Source: an uncultured Prevotellaceae bacterium (GTDB lineage Bacteria; Bacteroidota; Bacteroidia; Bacteroidales; Bacteroidaceae). Taken from it: a DNA stretch of 64,000 nt. A model generated the notes under the pieces. The model was not told where the DNA came from. It worked only from the letters and a program-made list of their open reading frames with translations, and did no database searches. Numbering within the stretch: position 1 is the first letter of the stretch; each line of letters opens with the position of its first letter. Positions 31,162 through 39,850 of this stretch are shown here, piece by piece. Location of the stretch: contig CACYXD010000015.1 of NCBI GenBank assembly GCA_902778255.1, forward strand, positions 1-64,000. The letters run 5' to 3'. A program made the position numbers and the translations under genes.

Positions 31162-33222
31162 TTAAAACAGTATGGGTACGATGACCTTTAATGCGATATT
31201 CCTGCCTGGATTGTAGATGCCCTGATGACCAGTAATTGCGTTGACATCGGTGTATTTCAGTCGGCTGAGGTGGTTTTGATAGGCACGGTTGAAGATGTTT
31301 TGTGCGGTGAGATAGAGCTCGGCCACCTTGCGCCTGTTAATGAAGAGATCAGTACCAGCGCTGGCATTGAAGAGGGTGTAGGAGGGTGTACGTGTCTCGG
31401 TGTCGTCAAGCATATAGTAATGGTCCTGAGCCAGGAAGCAATCCAGCCCTACGGCTACGAAGGCATTGTTGAAGGTCTTGCCGTGGTGGGTAATCTCGTA
31501 TTTCAGGTCGGAGGTCCAATGGGGGGCAGGTGTCATGGGCAGATAGCGTGACTCCCTGGGCTGGTGCAACTGGCGGGCATCGACCAGAGAGAACGAGTTG
31601 CCGAAGTGCAGGCTGTGGAAGGGGTGGAAGTCAACCGATGCCTCAAAGCCCTTCAGCACGGCATCGCCCTGAGTATAGGAGAAGGTGCGGTACTGAGGGT
31701 CTATCACGGTTGTAATGTGGTGTGAGAAGATATAGTTCTCAATACGGTTGAGGAAGAGGCTCACCTGTGCTGACACGTAATTATTATGATAATCGGCACC
31801 AAGGTCGGCCTGCCAGCTATATTCCGACTTCAGGTCGGGGTTGCCCAGCTCATAGCGGATGGTACCCTCGTGCACGCCATCACTGCCCAGTTCGCTCATG
31901 TTTGGCGCACGGAATCCGCGAGCCAGGTTGAGACGGAAGTTCAAGGATTGTGTGGGCGTTGCAATGACGCGGCACACGGCACCGATGCTGCCTGTCAATC
32001 CACTGTAGTTGCCATAGCCGTTGATATGGCGGTTGTCCATACGCAGACCGCCGCTCAGTGTCCAGCGGTCAAGGGTTGTCTGGGCTGTGGCATAGCCTCC
32101 GATGTCAAAGAGACGATAGGCGGGGATCAGCGCCTCCTCAGCGAGATTGTCCGACTCCTGATACATGCCACTCATGCCTGCCGAGAGTTGGCTATTGGCA
32201 ATGGCCAGTTGGTAGCGCAGGTCGTAGGTGGCTGTGTGCAAATTGAAATACAACTCAGGCTCAGCAGTGTTGTCCTCGAACTCCTGACGGCGGTTCTGCT
32301 GGTAGGCCAGGATAGCCTTCAGCATACCATGCCCCAGATGCTGGGCATGATCCCAAGTGACCTTATAGTGCTTGATATCCTGATACGGCAACTGGCGGTG
32401 GTAGGTCTTCAGCGCGTAGTCGTGTTCCAGTTCACCTGTCAGTGGGTCGCGTTCACCCTCGGCCATACTGGGCATCAGATGATAGGTATCCCATTTCAGG
32501 CGAGAGTGTCCCCACGCCTTGTCGATGCCCAATAATAGCGAGCCGGCGCGCTCGTGCATCTGGGTACCAGGCACATAGCCGTCGACGGGCGTCTTAAACT
32601 CATGGGCCATCTTCTCGCTGTAGCGGGCATTCCATACAAAGCCTTTCTTGTTGCCCGCGAAGTTCAGCGAGTAGTCAAAGAGTCCGCTATTGGTCTGATA
32701 GCCTGTGCTCACCTTTCCCGTCATCTCGCCCTCGGCCAGTGAGGGTGTGCTGTGAAGAATCAGTACGCCCGCCATAGCATCCGAGCCATACATCAGCGAG
32801 GCAGGGCCTTTCAGGATTTCTATCGAGTGAACACTATGTTCGTCTATCTCCAGTCCGTGCTCGTCGCCCCACTGCTGGCCTTCCTGTCGCACGCCGTCCG
32901 ATACTACCAGCACACGATTGTAGCCCAGTCCGCGGATGATAGGCTTTGAGATGCCGTTGCCCGTGGTCAGTTGGGCGATGCCTGGCTGATGGCTGATGGC
33001 ATCGATGATGTTGGTGCCAGTAGCGGCCCGCAGTTCGCGCGGCGTGACCACAGATACGGGTGCAGGCATATCGCGCAACTTTGTCTGTCCCGTAACACCC
33101 GTCACGGTCAGTTCGTTAAGTCTCAGGTGTTTATAGAAGACATCCGAAGAGTCGGATGCCTCTTGTGCTGTCATTGCTGCACCATAGCACAGCAACGACA
33201 TAAGAATCATTCTTTTATTCAT
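31162..33222 (-). CDS. TonB-dependent outer-membrane receptor, probably for a metal
   Basis: The 686-residue protein has a signal peptide (about 1-19, GAAMTAQ), a plug domain (LNELTVTGVTGQTKL, ISKPIIRGLGYNRVLVV, VHSIEILKGPASLMYGSDA) and a beta barrel ending in a typical hydrophobic strand (PGRNIALKVIVPILF). The plug sequence GDEHGLEIDEHSV resembles receptors for zinc or copper in Bacteroidetes. I chose ATG 33222, the start of MNKRMILMSLLCYG, over an upstream start at 33300, which overlaps the preceding gene. The small Cys/His-rich gene 33272-33625 lies 49 nt upstream and is probably cotranscribed, supporting a metal role; the substrate is inferred. Confidence 0.88.
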   Translation of the reverse strand: MNKRMILMSLLCYGAAMTAQEASDSSDVFYKHLRLNELTVTGVTGQTKLRDMPAPVSVVTPRELRAATGTNIIDAISHQPGIAQLTTGNGISKPIIRGLGYNRVLVVSDGVRQEGQQWGDEHGLEIDEHSVHSIEILKGPASLMYGSDAMAGVLILHSTPSLAEGEMTGKVSTGYQTNSGLFDYSLNFAGNKKGFVWNARYSEKMAHEFKTPVDGYVPGTQMHERAGSLLLGIDKAWGHSRLKWDTYHLMPSMAEGERDPLTGELEHDYALKTYHRQLPYQDIKHYKVTWDHAQHLGHGMLKAILAYQQNRRQEFEDNTAEPELYFNLHTATYDLRYQLAIANSQLSAGMSGMYQESDNLAEEALIPAYRLFDIGGYATAQTTLDRWTLSGGLRMDNRHINGYGNYSGLTGSIGAVCRVIATPTQSLNFRLNLARGFRAPNMSELGSDGVHEGTIRYELGNPDLKSEYSWQADLGADYHNNYVSAQVSLFLNRIENYIFSHHITTVIDPQYRTFSYTQGDAVLKGFEASVDFHPFHSLHFGNSFSLVDARQLHQPRESRYLPMTPAPHWTSDLKYEITHHGKTFNNAFVAVGLDCFLAQDHYYMLDDTETRTPSYTLFNASAGTDLFINRRKVAELYLTAQNIFNRAYQNHLSRLKYTDVNAITGHQGIYNPGRNIALKVIVPILF

Positions 33223-33271
33223 TGTCGTAAAAATAATTGTTGTTTCTGAAATGTCAATAATAAGCTGGAGT

Positions 33272-33625
33272 TCAGAAACAACGAGGAGGCGCACGTCCAA
33301 AGACGATGCCTACCTGCCGACTCATTAACAGCGAGATCCGCAAGGGCAGGCGCTTGGGGCTCAATGTGATGAACAGCAATATGCCGATAACCACTGCGGC
33401 CACAAAGCTCAGACTTGCAAACTGGCATATCACACAGTCGTGCTGGAAAAAGTCTGCCGCCGACAGATGGCCACCATGAGGAATATGATTGACGCAGGCA
33501 TCGCAGGTAATATGTGATGAGGCCCCTTCATCATGTATATGAAGGACCGTCAGCATCATCATTGGCAGGAATACTGCCAACAACCAGCGTGCCACTAAGC
33601 GTCTTCTCTGTTCCAGTCTGTTCAT
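33272..33625 (-). CDS. Small Cys/His-rich membrane protein near the TonB receptor
   Basis: The 117-residue protein has two hydrophobic segments (about 12-28 and 78-96) and, between them, HIHDEG, CDAC, HIPHGGH and HDCVIC: a dense set of cysteine and histidine residues suited to binding metal. The arrangement is reminiscent of DUF2946-type proteins of copper loci. The -7 box TACCTTTG (33634-33641) ends eight nt before the chosen ATG 33625, so the mRNA is nearly leaderless. The alternative upstream ATG (33721) precedes the promoter. The role is inferred from composition and position. Confidence 0.65.
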   Translation of the reverse strand: MNRLEQRRRLVARWLLAVFLPMMMLTVLHIHDEGASSHITCDACVNHIPHGGHLSAADFFQHDCVICQFASLSFVAAVVIGILLFITLSPKRLPLRISLLMSRQVGIVFGRAPPRCF

Positions 33626-33754
33626 TGCGGGTGCAAAGGTAGTGTAAACCGAGCGAAAAACCAAACTTGTTTGAGTTTTTCCGAGGTGCAACCTACCTTC
33701 GAGGTTGCATAGCAGCCTCAAAGGTACTACTTTTTTCTGATTTTAGAAAAAAAA

Positions 33755-36250
33755 CTATAATTCTATGACGCGTAGAGAATAGGGGGGAAGCGTCGTGGGC
33801 TCGCTGGTCTCTATCTCTACAGCCTTGGCTTTTTGGTCGTCGATGGTACCAGTAAACTGCTGGCATCTCACGCTGGCAGGAAGCTGGATGCCTTCAACCT
33901 GAATCTTCAAGGTGGCGGGCAGGGCATTGATGAGTTTCAGATAGCGCTTGCCGGTCTTCGAAGAGCGCACCACGCTGGCACCAATGCGGTGGGCTAATTG
34001 AGAATTGACAATGGATAATTGAGAATTGACATAGCGGTCGCCGCCATAGACGCTGAAGAGGCGCTGAATCTCGTAGGCGGGGGTGGTGCGGATATGTGTA
34101 TTAGAGAAATAGATCATGTCGGGGTTCCAGTTGGAGTGGCCGTCCTTGCTGAGCATGGGGGCGTAACTGGTCATCTCCACGATGTCGCCATTGCGCTCTA
34201 TGTCCGTGAGATAGAGGGCCTCGGCCAGTGCCGTTTCCACATTAGGACGCTTTACATGCGTAGAGGCAGCCCATTCGCCCAGATAGACTTTTGCCGACTT
34301 TCTATCGTAGTTGTCGTAATAGTTGCGATGGTGCATAAACCAGCCCGTTGACTCGTAGTAGTGCTCATCGACCATGAACTGCAGGTCGGGGTGCTTCTTG
34401 GTGAAGTCCCAACCCTCGAGGTAGTCGGCCGAGGGCGTGTGGAAGGGGCCTACCGTGCCGCAGATCTTAATGTCGGGATAGCGCTCACGGATGGCCTTGC
34501 ACAGCATCTCGTAGCGCTCTTCATAGACGGTAGAGATGATATCCTCGTTGCCCAGTCCAAGGTATTTCAGGTTGAAGGGAGCGGGATGTCCTGCATCGGC
34601 ACGCATCCTGGCCCATTTGTTGGTGGCAGGGTCGCCGTTGGCCCATTCGATAAGGTTGCAGATCTCCTCAACGTATGCCGGCATATCTGCCATGGGAATG
34701 CCTCCCTGCTGTCCGCCGATGCCCTCGGCATTGTTGGCAGAGTTCTGACAGGGCACGCCAGCAGCCAGGACGGGCAGGGGTTCGGCACCGATATCCTCAC
34801 AGAACTGGAAATACTCGTAGAAACCCAGTCCGCGCGTCTGGTGATAGTGCCAGATGTTGAAGTCGGGCTTGCGCTCCTGCAGCGGCCCTACGGTATGGTT
34901 CCAGTGGTAGATATTTTGCAGGCCTTGTCCGTGACTCATACAGCCACCAGGGAAGCGCACGAACTTAGGGTGCAGGTCGGCAATGACCTGGGCGAGGTCT
35001 TTTCTTAGACCGTTCTTGCGATTCATGAAGGTCTCCTGGGGGAAGAGCGAGATCATATCGACACCCACATGGGCTGCCCTCTGCGGAATGATGGCCAGAC
35101 GGGCCTTTTCATTGCTGGCCTTGGCGGTGAGCACCGTAGAGAACTGCTGCCAGTCCTTGGCGTTCGTCTTCAGTTTGCTTTTGGCTAACACCTTGCCATC
35201 GTCGGCTATGAGCTGAATCAAGAAGTCCTGTTTTTGGCCACCAGCAAGGACAAACATAGAGAAATCGTATTTCTTACCTTTTTCAACGGCGATGCCATCC
35301 CATCCTTCATTCCACAGGGTGTCCTGCCAAATCAGGGCATAGTGTGGGTTGTTGGGATGCAGGGGGTGCTCAGTAGCAATCTCTATGGGTTTTCTGGAGT
35401 GCCAGGCCGTAGTGGCATTCCAGCCCTGATGGTCGCGAGCCGTGTATTCAAAGTCACGGTTCTGGATGAGTTCGGCATAGAGTCCGCCATCGGCCGCATA
35501 GCTGATATCCTCGAAGAAGATGCCGATGAGCTTGTCGCTGATGGCCTTTTCCTCATTGGGATAGACCTTGAGGGTGGCTTCCATGGTGGCTGGCAACTGC
35601 AGGTTCTTTGCATCGTCGTACATCCGCTCGTTGCTCTTTCGCCAGTCTTGAGTGCTTTTCTCAAAATGGCTGCGGATGGTTTTCAGTTCGTTGTCAGAAA
35701 TGGAAAAGAGCTGGCCGTCAAGCTGCTGTCCGTTGATGGCAATCGTGTCGCGCTGCCACAGCTTCTCGTTGACAGAAGAGAGGGCGACATCGCCATAGAA
35801 ATGGCGGAAGTCAAGGGTGCCCGTTATGCAGCGAACAGCGCCGTCGCCAGTGTTGTAGCAGATGCTGAAGTAGTCGCCGGCAGGGGTCACCACAGGACTC
35901 AGGCATTTCTTTGCCGACACGAGGGGATAGTCCTGCGGCCGCCAGGTAATCAGGTCCTTACTGTAAGAGGCGGCAAAGAGTGGCGCACGGTCGTTGACTT
36001 GGAACACCAGTCGCCACGAACCGTCCGTGGCCCTACAGAGTGAGGGATGGTACATCTTTTTCTCAACACCCCATGTGCCGTAGTCGGAGGAGCAGAGCTG
36101 CCCCAGGTCTTTCCAGACATTGTCTTCCTGAGTAGCCAGATGCAGTCCGGCTCCAGGGTTGGGAGCGTAGATAAACACGTTGTTTTGAGCGATACCAGCC
36201 ATACTCCAGAAGAGGGCTACTGCTGACATCAATAATGATTTCAGTTTCAT
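33755..36250 (-). CDS. GH51 alpha-L-arabinofuranosidase with N-terminal GH43-like segment
   Basis: The 831-residue protein has a signal peptide (about 1-22, MAGIAQ), a roughly 200-residue N-terminal part resembling five-bladed propeller GH43 segments, a carbohydrate-binding-like sandwich, and a GH51 barrel with FVRFPGGCMSHGQG, YLGLGNEDI (acid/base Glu) and VDEHYYES / VYLGEWAAS (candidate nucleophile Glu). It removes arabinofuranosyl side chains from plant arabinans or arabinoxylans. I chose ATG 36250, because an upstream ATG (36286) lies in the -7 box (36284-36291). A 35-nt array of five heptamers (33996-34030) is inserted in frame and encodes VNSQLSIVNSQL. It is monocistronic. Confidence 0.9.
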   Translation of the reverse strand: MKLKSLLMSAVALFWSMAGIAQNNVFIYAPNPGAGLHLATQEDNVWKDLGQLCSSDYGTWGVEKKMYHPSLCRATDGSWRLVFQVNDRAPLFAASYSKDLITWRPQDYPLVSAKKCLSPVVTPAGDYFSICYNTGDGAVRCITGTLDFRHFYGDVALSSVNEKLWQRDTIAINGQQLDGQLFSISDNELKTIRSHFEKSTQDWRKSNERMYDDAKNLQLPATMEATLKVYPNEEKAISDKLIGIFFEDISYAADGGLYAELIQNRDFEYTARDHQGWNATTAWHSRKPIEIATEHPLHPNNPHYALIWQDTLWNEGWDGIAVEKGKKYDFSMFVLAGGQKQDFLIQLIADDGKVLAKSKLKTNAKDWQQFSTVLTAKASNEKARLAIIPQRAAHVGVDMISLFPQETFMNRKNGLRKDLAQVIADLHPKFVRFPGGCMSHGQGLQNIYHWNHTVGPLQERKPDFNIWHYHQTRGLGFYEYFQFCEDIGAEPLPVLAAGVPCQNSANNAEGIGGQQGGIPMADMPAYVEEICNLIEWANGDPATNKWARMRADAGHPAPFNLKYLGLGNEDIISTVYEERYEMLCKAIRERYPDIKICGTVGPFHTPSADYLEGWDFTKKHPDLQFMVDEHYYESTGWFMHHRNYYDNYDRKSAKVYLGEWAASTHVKRPNVETALAEALYLTDIERNGDIVEMTSYAPMLSKDGHSNWNPDMIYFSNTHIRTTPAYEIQRLFSVYGGDRYVNSQLSIVNSQLAHRIGASVVRSSKTGKRYLKLINALPATLKIQVEGIQLPASVRCQQFTGTIDDQKAKAVEIETSEPTTLPPYSLRVIEL
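33996..34030. repeat. In-frame 7-nt tandem repeat inside the GH51 gene
   Basis: Five heptamers: AATTGAG, AATTGAC, AATGGAT, AATTGAG, AATTGAC. They are read on the minus strand as VNSQLSIVNSQL near the C-terminal domain. Confidence 0.85.
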
Positions 36251-36283
36251 GTCTTTGAGGTGCTTAGGTTTTGTTTCCGTCTG

Positions 36284-36291
36284 CAAAGATA
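36284..36291 (-). promoter_or_regulatory. -7 box of the GH51 gene
   Basis: TATCTTTG on the minus strand, divergent from the LruC promoter at 36346-36353. Confidence 0.65.
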
Positions 36292-36345
36292 ATCCTTTTT
36301 ACTGAAAAAGTGGGTAAAAATCTTCTGTTTCTCAAAAAAACATCG

Positions 36346-36353
36346 TAACTTTG
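36346..36353 (+). promoter_or_regulatory. -7 box of the LruC gene 36375-38846
   Basis: TAACTTTG, with the ATG 22 nt downstream. Confidence 0.6.
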
Positions 36354-36374
36354 CCGCGAATTATATATATAATT

Positions 36375-38846
36375 ATGATGAAGAAGTGTTTTGTGGCAGC
36401 TTTGGCAACCGTAGGTTTTATGTTGTTGAACGGCTGCTCCACTGACGATGGCGTCAGAGTATATACCGAAGAGGAAAAACTGAAGAATGCGGCAGCGCTG
36501 TTGGAGATTGACTCCATTGATCCCAATCAGGACTGGCGTATGACGGCACAGGCCAGCGCCCAGATTACCGTGTCAGGCGATTATGGTGAGACCTATGCCG
36601 TGACGATCTATAGCAATGATCCCCTGGCCGACGGCATGGGTTATGTGCTGGCAGAGGGCGAGATAGAGAGTGGTGCCACCTTCGAGGCCTCGTTTGAGTA
36701 TCCCTCGGCCGATTCGCGCCTGATGGTAGGCGTGGCCGATCATAATGGCTATACCACCTATCGCTACGTGCCAGTGGTTGATGGCGTGATGAAAACCACC
36801 ATTGGCGAGGAGGCCGAAGCCCGTTCTTTGCGCTCGATGGCAGCACCCAGCGTGCCTCACCTGAGCAGCATACCCGATCAGGCATACGTGAACACTTACC
36901 TGCAGAATGCACAGGAACCTAATGATGCCAATATCTATGCTAACTACAAGGCATGGGTAGAGGCAGAACCCGGCCACTATGCAATTGGTGAGTTTACTGT
37001 TAATGATTGGGAGCTGCAGGGCAACGATAAGCAGTTCTGGGTGGATAATGTCCAGCAGTTTACCTGGTGGAACTTCAGCTACTATGGCGTGAGCACGCGT
37101 GAGGCCGCTTGGGAGATTGTGGTGCAGCGCTGTGTCAATGGCGGTCATAGCAGTTGGCTGAAATGGGTTGACGGCATTGAGGGTCATTGGAACTATGGCG
37201 ACAACTATGTGGACCACTTTAAGATTACCAGCACATGGGATAAAACCATCAATGTGTTGGCTACTGAGGGCCTGACCGATGGTGTTCCCAACCATTGTGA
37301 GCGTACAGTGGTGGTGACTGGTACTTGGAACCTGAACGACAACCAGCGTGTGGGTAGCCGTGGATTGGTGATCGTGGCCAATGGAGGCAAACTGACCATC
37401 CCCAAGGACAAGCAGTTGGAACTGGTCAACCAGTCACGACTGGTGGTGATGCCGGGCGGTATGGTGAGTGGCGAGGGACAGATTCTCGTGACCAATGGCA
37501 ATGAGGCCGGTTACGAAAACTATAATGGCGGTACCATTGATGTGGGTATCTTCAATAATAACTTCGGCAAGTTCTACAACTACAACATGCTGAAGGCCAA
37601 CGAGTATCGTGCCGGCGGTCAGGAGAGTAACTTCTATAACCACGGCATCGTGAATATCGACCACTCGGCAGTGTATAATAACGACTGGTACACTGAGAAG
37701 AACGCTCCCAATGCCCGTATCTTCAATGCCTGTCAGTGGTATTGCAAGAACGATATGTCGGCCCGTAACATTGAGATGACGGCAGGTTCGTATCTGTATG
37801 TGGGACGCGAACTGGTGATGAGCATCAGCGAAGACGGCACTTCCGATCCCTCTTATGTCAGTCTGGCCTCTGGCGCACTGCTCTGTGCCGGATGGCTCAA
37901 CAACAATGGTACCATCTGGCAAGGTCCTACCAGTGGCTTGGCTGTGGTGGAATTTGAGAAGGTAAAGTACCTGAACTGGGATGGCGAAGGTCCGCTGACC
38001 CGTGGTTATTTTGCCAATTACATCGCTGTGAGTGTGGAGAACAAGACCAATAACTGCATGGGACATACAGAGGAAAATGCCTATCAGGCTTTCCAGAAAT
38101 ACGTGGCCAATGGACTAGGCACCAATGGCAACACCCGAATGGTGGGCAATGGCGGTGTGGTGATGGTCAAGCAGGGAAAGGCTAACATTCAGATTCCTGG
38201 CAGCAATGTGTTTGTCAGGGGCGAGAAGGGTTGTTGTCCTGGCTATAACGGTGTGCCTCAAGAGGAGGCCGAGAGTCGTCCCAGTGTGTGGACTTATGCC
38301 TTTGAAGACTCACCCATCGGCGACTATGACATGAACGATGTGGTATTGAAGGTGAGCTACCATTATGATGAAGCGACGAAGAAGGTCGATAAGAGTGAAC
38401 TTGACGTGACACTCTGCTGTACAGGTGCTGCCCTGAGTCTGAAAGCTTATCTGGGCAATCAGGCGTTGTTTGGCGGCAAGGAGGTGCACGACTTCCTGGG
38501 ACAGCGGGCCGGTCAGCTCATCAACACGGGTCTGAAGCCTGATGTGTCTGTAGTCACGGGCTATATCAAGACACCAGCCAACTTCTCGTTTGCCGATGCC
38601 GACTTCTGGATTGATTCACCATCGGTGATCGGTGGCGTACATATTGCTAAGAGGGGACAGGATCCTCATGGTATAGTCATTCCCTCTGACTGGGAGTGGC
38701 CTATCGAATATGTGTGTATCAAGGAGGCTTATCCCAACTTCGTGGAGTTTGCAAAGGATGCCTCGACAACCGATGAGACCGTGAAGGGCTGGTACAAGAA
38801 AACCGCAGACAATCCCGTAGCCAACAGGGTGTACAGGATTCAGTAA
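36375..38846 (+). CDS. LruC-domain surface lipoprotein with repeat-rich middle
   Basis: The roughly 823-residue protein has a lipobox (MLLNGC, near residue 20) and an N-terminal beta domain. A long asparagine/glycine-rich parallel-beta-like middle (about 300-600) follows, with repeated short strands such as GGTIDVGIFNNN and NHGIVNIDHSAVYNN. The C-terminal LruC/DUF4842 domain carries WTYAFEDSPIGDYDMNDVVL, an acidic DxDxND segment that may bind calcium. I chose ATG 36375, because the -7 box covers the alternative start 36351. It lies divergent to the GH51 gene and is one of three LruC proteins within 11 kb. Likely a surface adhesin or fimbria-related protein. Confidence 0.82.
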   Translation: MMKKCFVAALATVGFMLLNGCSTDDGVRVYTEEEKLKNAAALLEIDSIDPNQDWRMTAQASAQITVSGDYGETYAVTIYSNDPLADGMGYVLAEGEIESGATFEASFEYPSADSRLMVGVADHNGYTTYRYVPVVDGVMKTTIGEEAEARSLRSMAAPSVPHLSSIPDQAYVNTYLQNAQEPNDANIYANYKAWVEAEPGHYAIGEFTVNDWELQGNDKQFWVDNVQQFTWWNFSYYGVSTREAAWEIVVQRCVNGGHSSWLKWVDGIEGHWNYGDNYVDHFKITSTWDKTINVLATEGLTDGVPNHCERTVVVTGTWNLNDNQRVGSRGLVIVANGGKLTIPKDKQLELVNQSRLVVMPGGMVSGEGQILVTNGNEAGYENYNGGTIDVGIFNNNFGKFYNYNMLKANEYRAGGQESNFYNHGIVNIDHSAVYNNDWYTEKNAPNARIFNACQWYCKNDMSARNIEMTAGSYLYVGRELVMSISEDGTSDPSYVSLASGALLCAGWLNNNGTIWQGPTSGLAVVEFEKVKYLNWDGEGPLTRGYFANYIAVSVENKTNNCMGHTEENAYQAFQKYVANGLGTNGNTRMVGNGGVVMVKQGKANIQIPGSNVFVRGEKGCCPGYNGVPQEEAESRPSVWTYAFEDSPIGDYDMNDVVLKVSYHYDEATKKVDKSELDVTLCCTGAALSLKAYLGNQALFGGKEVHDFLGQRAGQLINTGLKPDVSVVTGYIKTPANFSFADADFWIDSPSVIGGVHIAKRGQDPHGIVIPSDWEWPIEYVCIKEAYPNFVEFAKDASTTDETVKGWYKKTADNPVANRVYRIQ

Positions 38847-38863
38847 GTAGTTCGCTTCAGTAA

Positions 38864-39850
38864 TTACTCTTCCGTAGAGATAAAGCGCGAAAAGAATAGG
38901 GTGATAGCCACAACTGTCAGGAATACGACCAGGATGGCTATCATCTCGCCAATGTGGTTTAGCGGATCAACCCATATCTCGTTGAAGAATCCATTGCGGG
39001 CCATCACCTCGACAAAGGTCCAGAAGATGATGACCGTAGCCAGGGCATAGCGGATGTTGCGCCCCCATGAGGCGATATGCAACTCTTTCTTGAGCATCAG
39101 TGCCGAACCGATGAGGCACACCAGCGCCAGGATAATGGTGACGGGATGCGACTGTCCCAAGAACACAGGGTCATAACAGAACATCAGCACCAGATAGATT
39201 CCCCACATCATCACATTCCACTCCATAAACACCACAAACGAGGCATTACGGATGCCTACACGGATGCCGCCCTGCAGGTTGCTGAAACGGCGATCGGCAG
39301 GCAGACAGTGGTTCTGCAGCCAGTTGATGAGGTCGCAACCGGTCTTGGTGCAGAAAACATAGAACATCATCACCATCATCCACAGCCCAAAGGTGGCAGG
39401 AAGGATGAGATACTCCGGACGCGAGCCGCGTATGACCTTCAGTTCCTGACGGCTAAAGGTGTCGAGTGCCTGACCGTTGATGGTAAAATCATGCTGCACG
39501 GCGATGCCGTCGGCATAGTGTGAGGTGGTCTGCACGATGCCGCTACCTATCAGGTCGCAGTGTACGCCATAGCGCTGTGCATAATAGACGAAGAGAAACT
39601 CTACCCACCCCGTCCAGAAGAGCATGGCACCGATGATGCCCCAGATGGTCTGGCGCGTATCACTTTTTGCAAAAGCCCCTATAATGGTGATCACAAAGCC
39701 TGTCAATCCCATTGTAAAGGCGGCATAATGTAAGGCTGTGGGTTCCAAGTAATGTTCCATCAGAATCATCAGAGCATGGCCCAGCGGCATCAGCAGCAAT
39801 ACCACGAGGAAAGCTCCCAGAGTTTTTCCGATATATGGTCTTTTGTTCAT
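38864..39850 (-). CDS. Integral membrane protein of a haem-uptake-like operon
   Basis: The 328-residue protein has about seven or eight hydrophobic segments (for example LGAFLVVLLLMPLGHALMIL, WGIIGAMLFWTGWVEFLFVY, VTIILALVCLIGSALML). Histidine and aromatic residues lie near the membrane. No specific family is recognised. Its ATG overlaps the stop codon of the TonB receptor (ATGA), so it is translated from the same mRNA. It may move substrate onward or act in energising uptake; this is inferred only from the context. Confidence 0.7.
   Translation of the reverse strand: MNKRPYIGKTLGAFLVVLLLMPLGHALMILMEHYLEPTALHYAAFTMGLTGFVITIIGAFAKSDTRQTIWGIIGAMLFWTGWVEFLFVYYAQRYGVHCDLIGSGIVQTTSHYADGIAVQHDFTINGQALDTFSRQELKVIRGSRPEYLILPATFGLWMMVMMFYVFCTKTGCDLINWLQNHCLPADRRFSNLQGGIRVGIRNASFVVFMEWNVMMWGIYLVLMFCYDPVFLGQSHPVTIILALVCLIGSALMLKKELHIASWGRNIRYALATVIIFWTFVEVMARNGFFNEIWVDPLNHIGEMIAILVVFLTVVAITLFFSRFISTEE

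Noticed and set aside
32184-32212. Possible heptamer array (TTGG every 7 nt) in the TonB receptor gene
   Set aside because: Only the TTGG core recurs and one unit is off by a base; in a beta-barrel strand such a pattern can arise from alternating residues, so it was not counted with the clear arrays.
34019-36043. Long open frames on the plus strand across the GH51 gene
   Set aside because: They run antisense to a clearly coding gene with signal peptide and catalytic motifs, and their translations show no family, signal or promoter.
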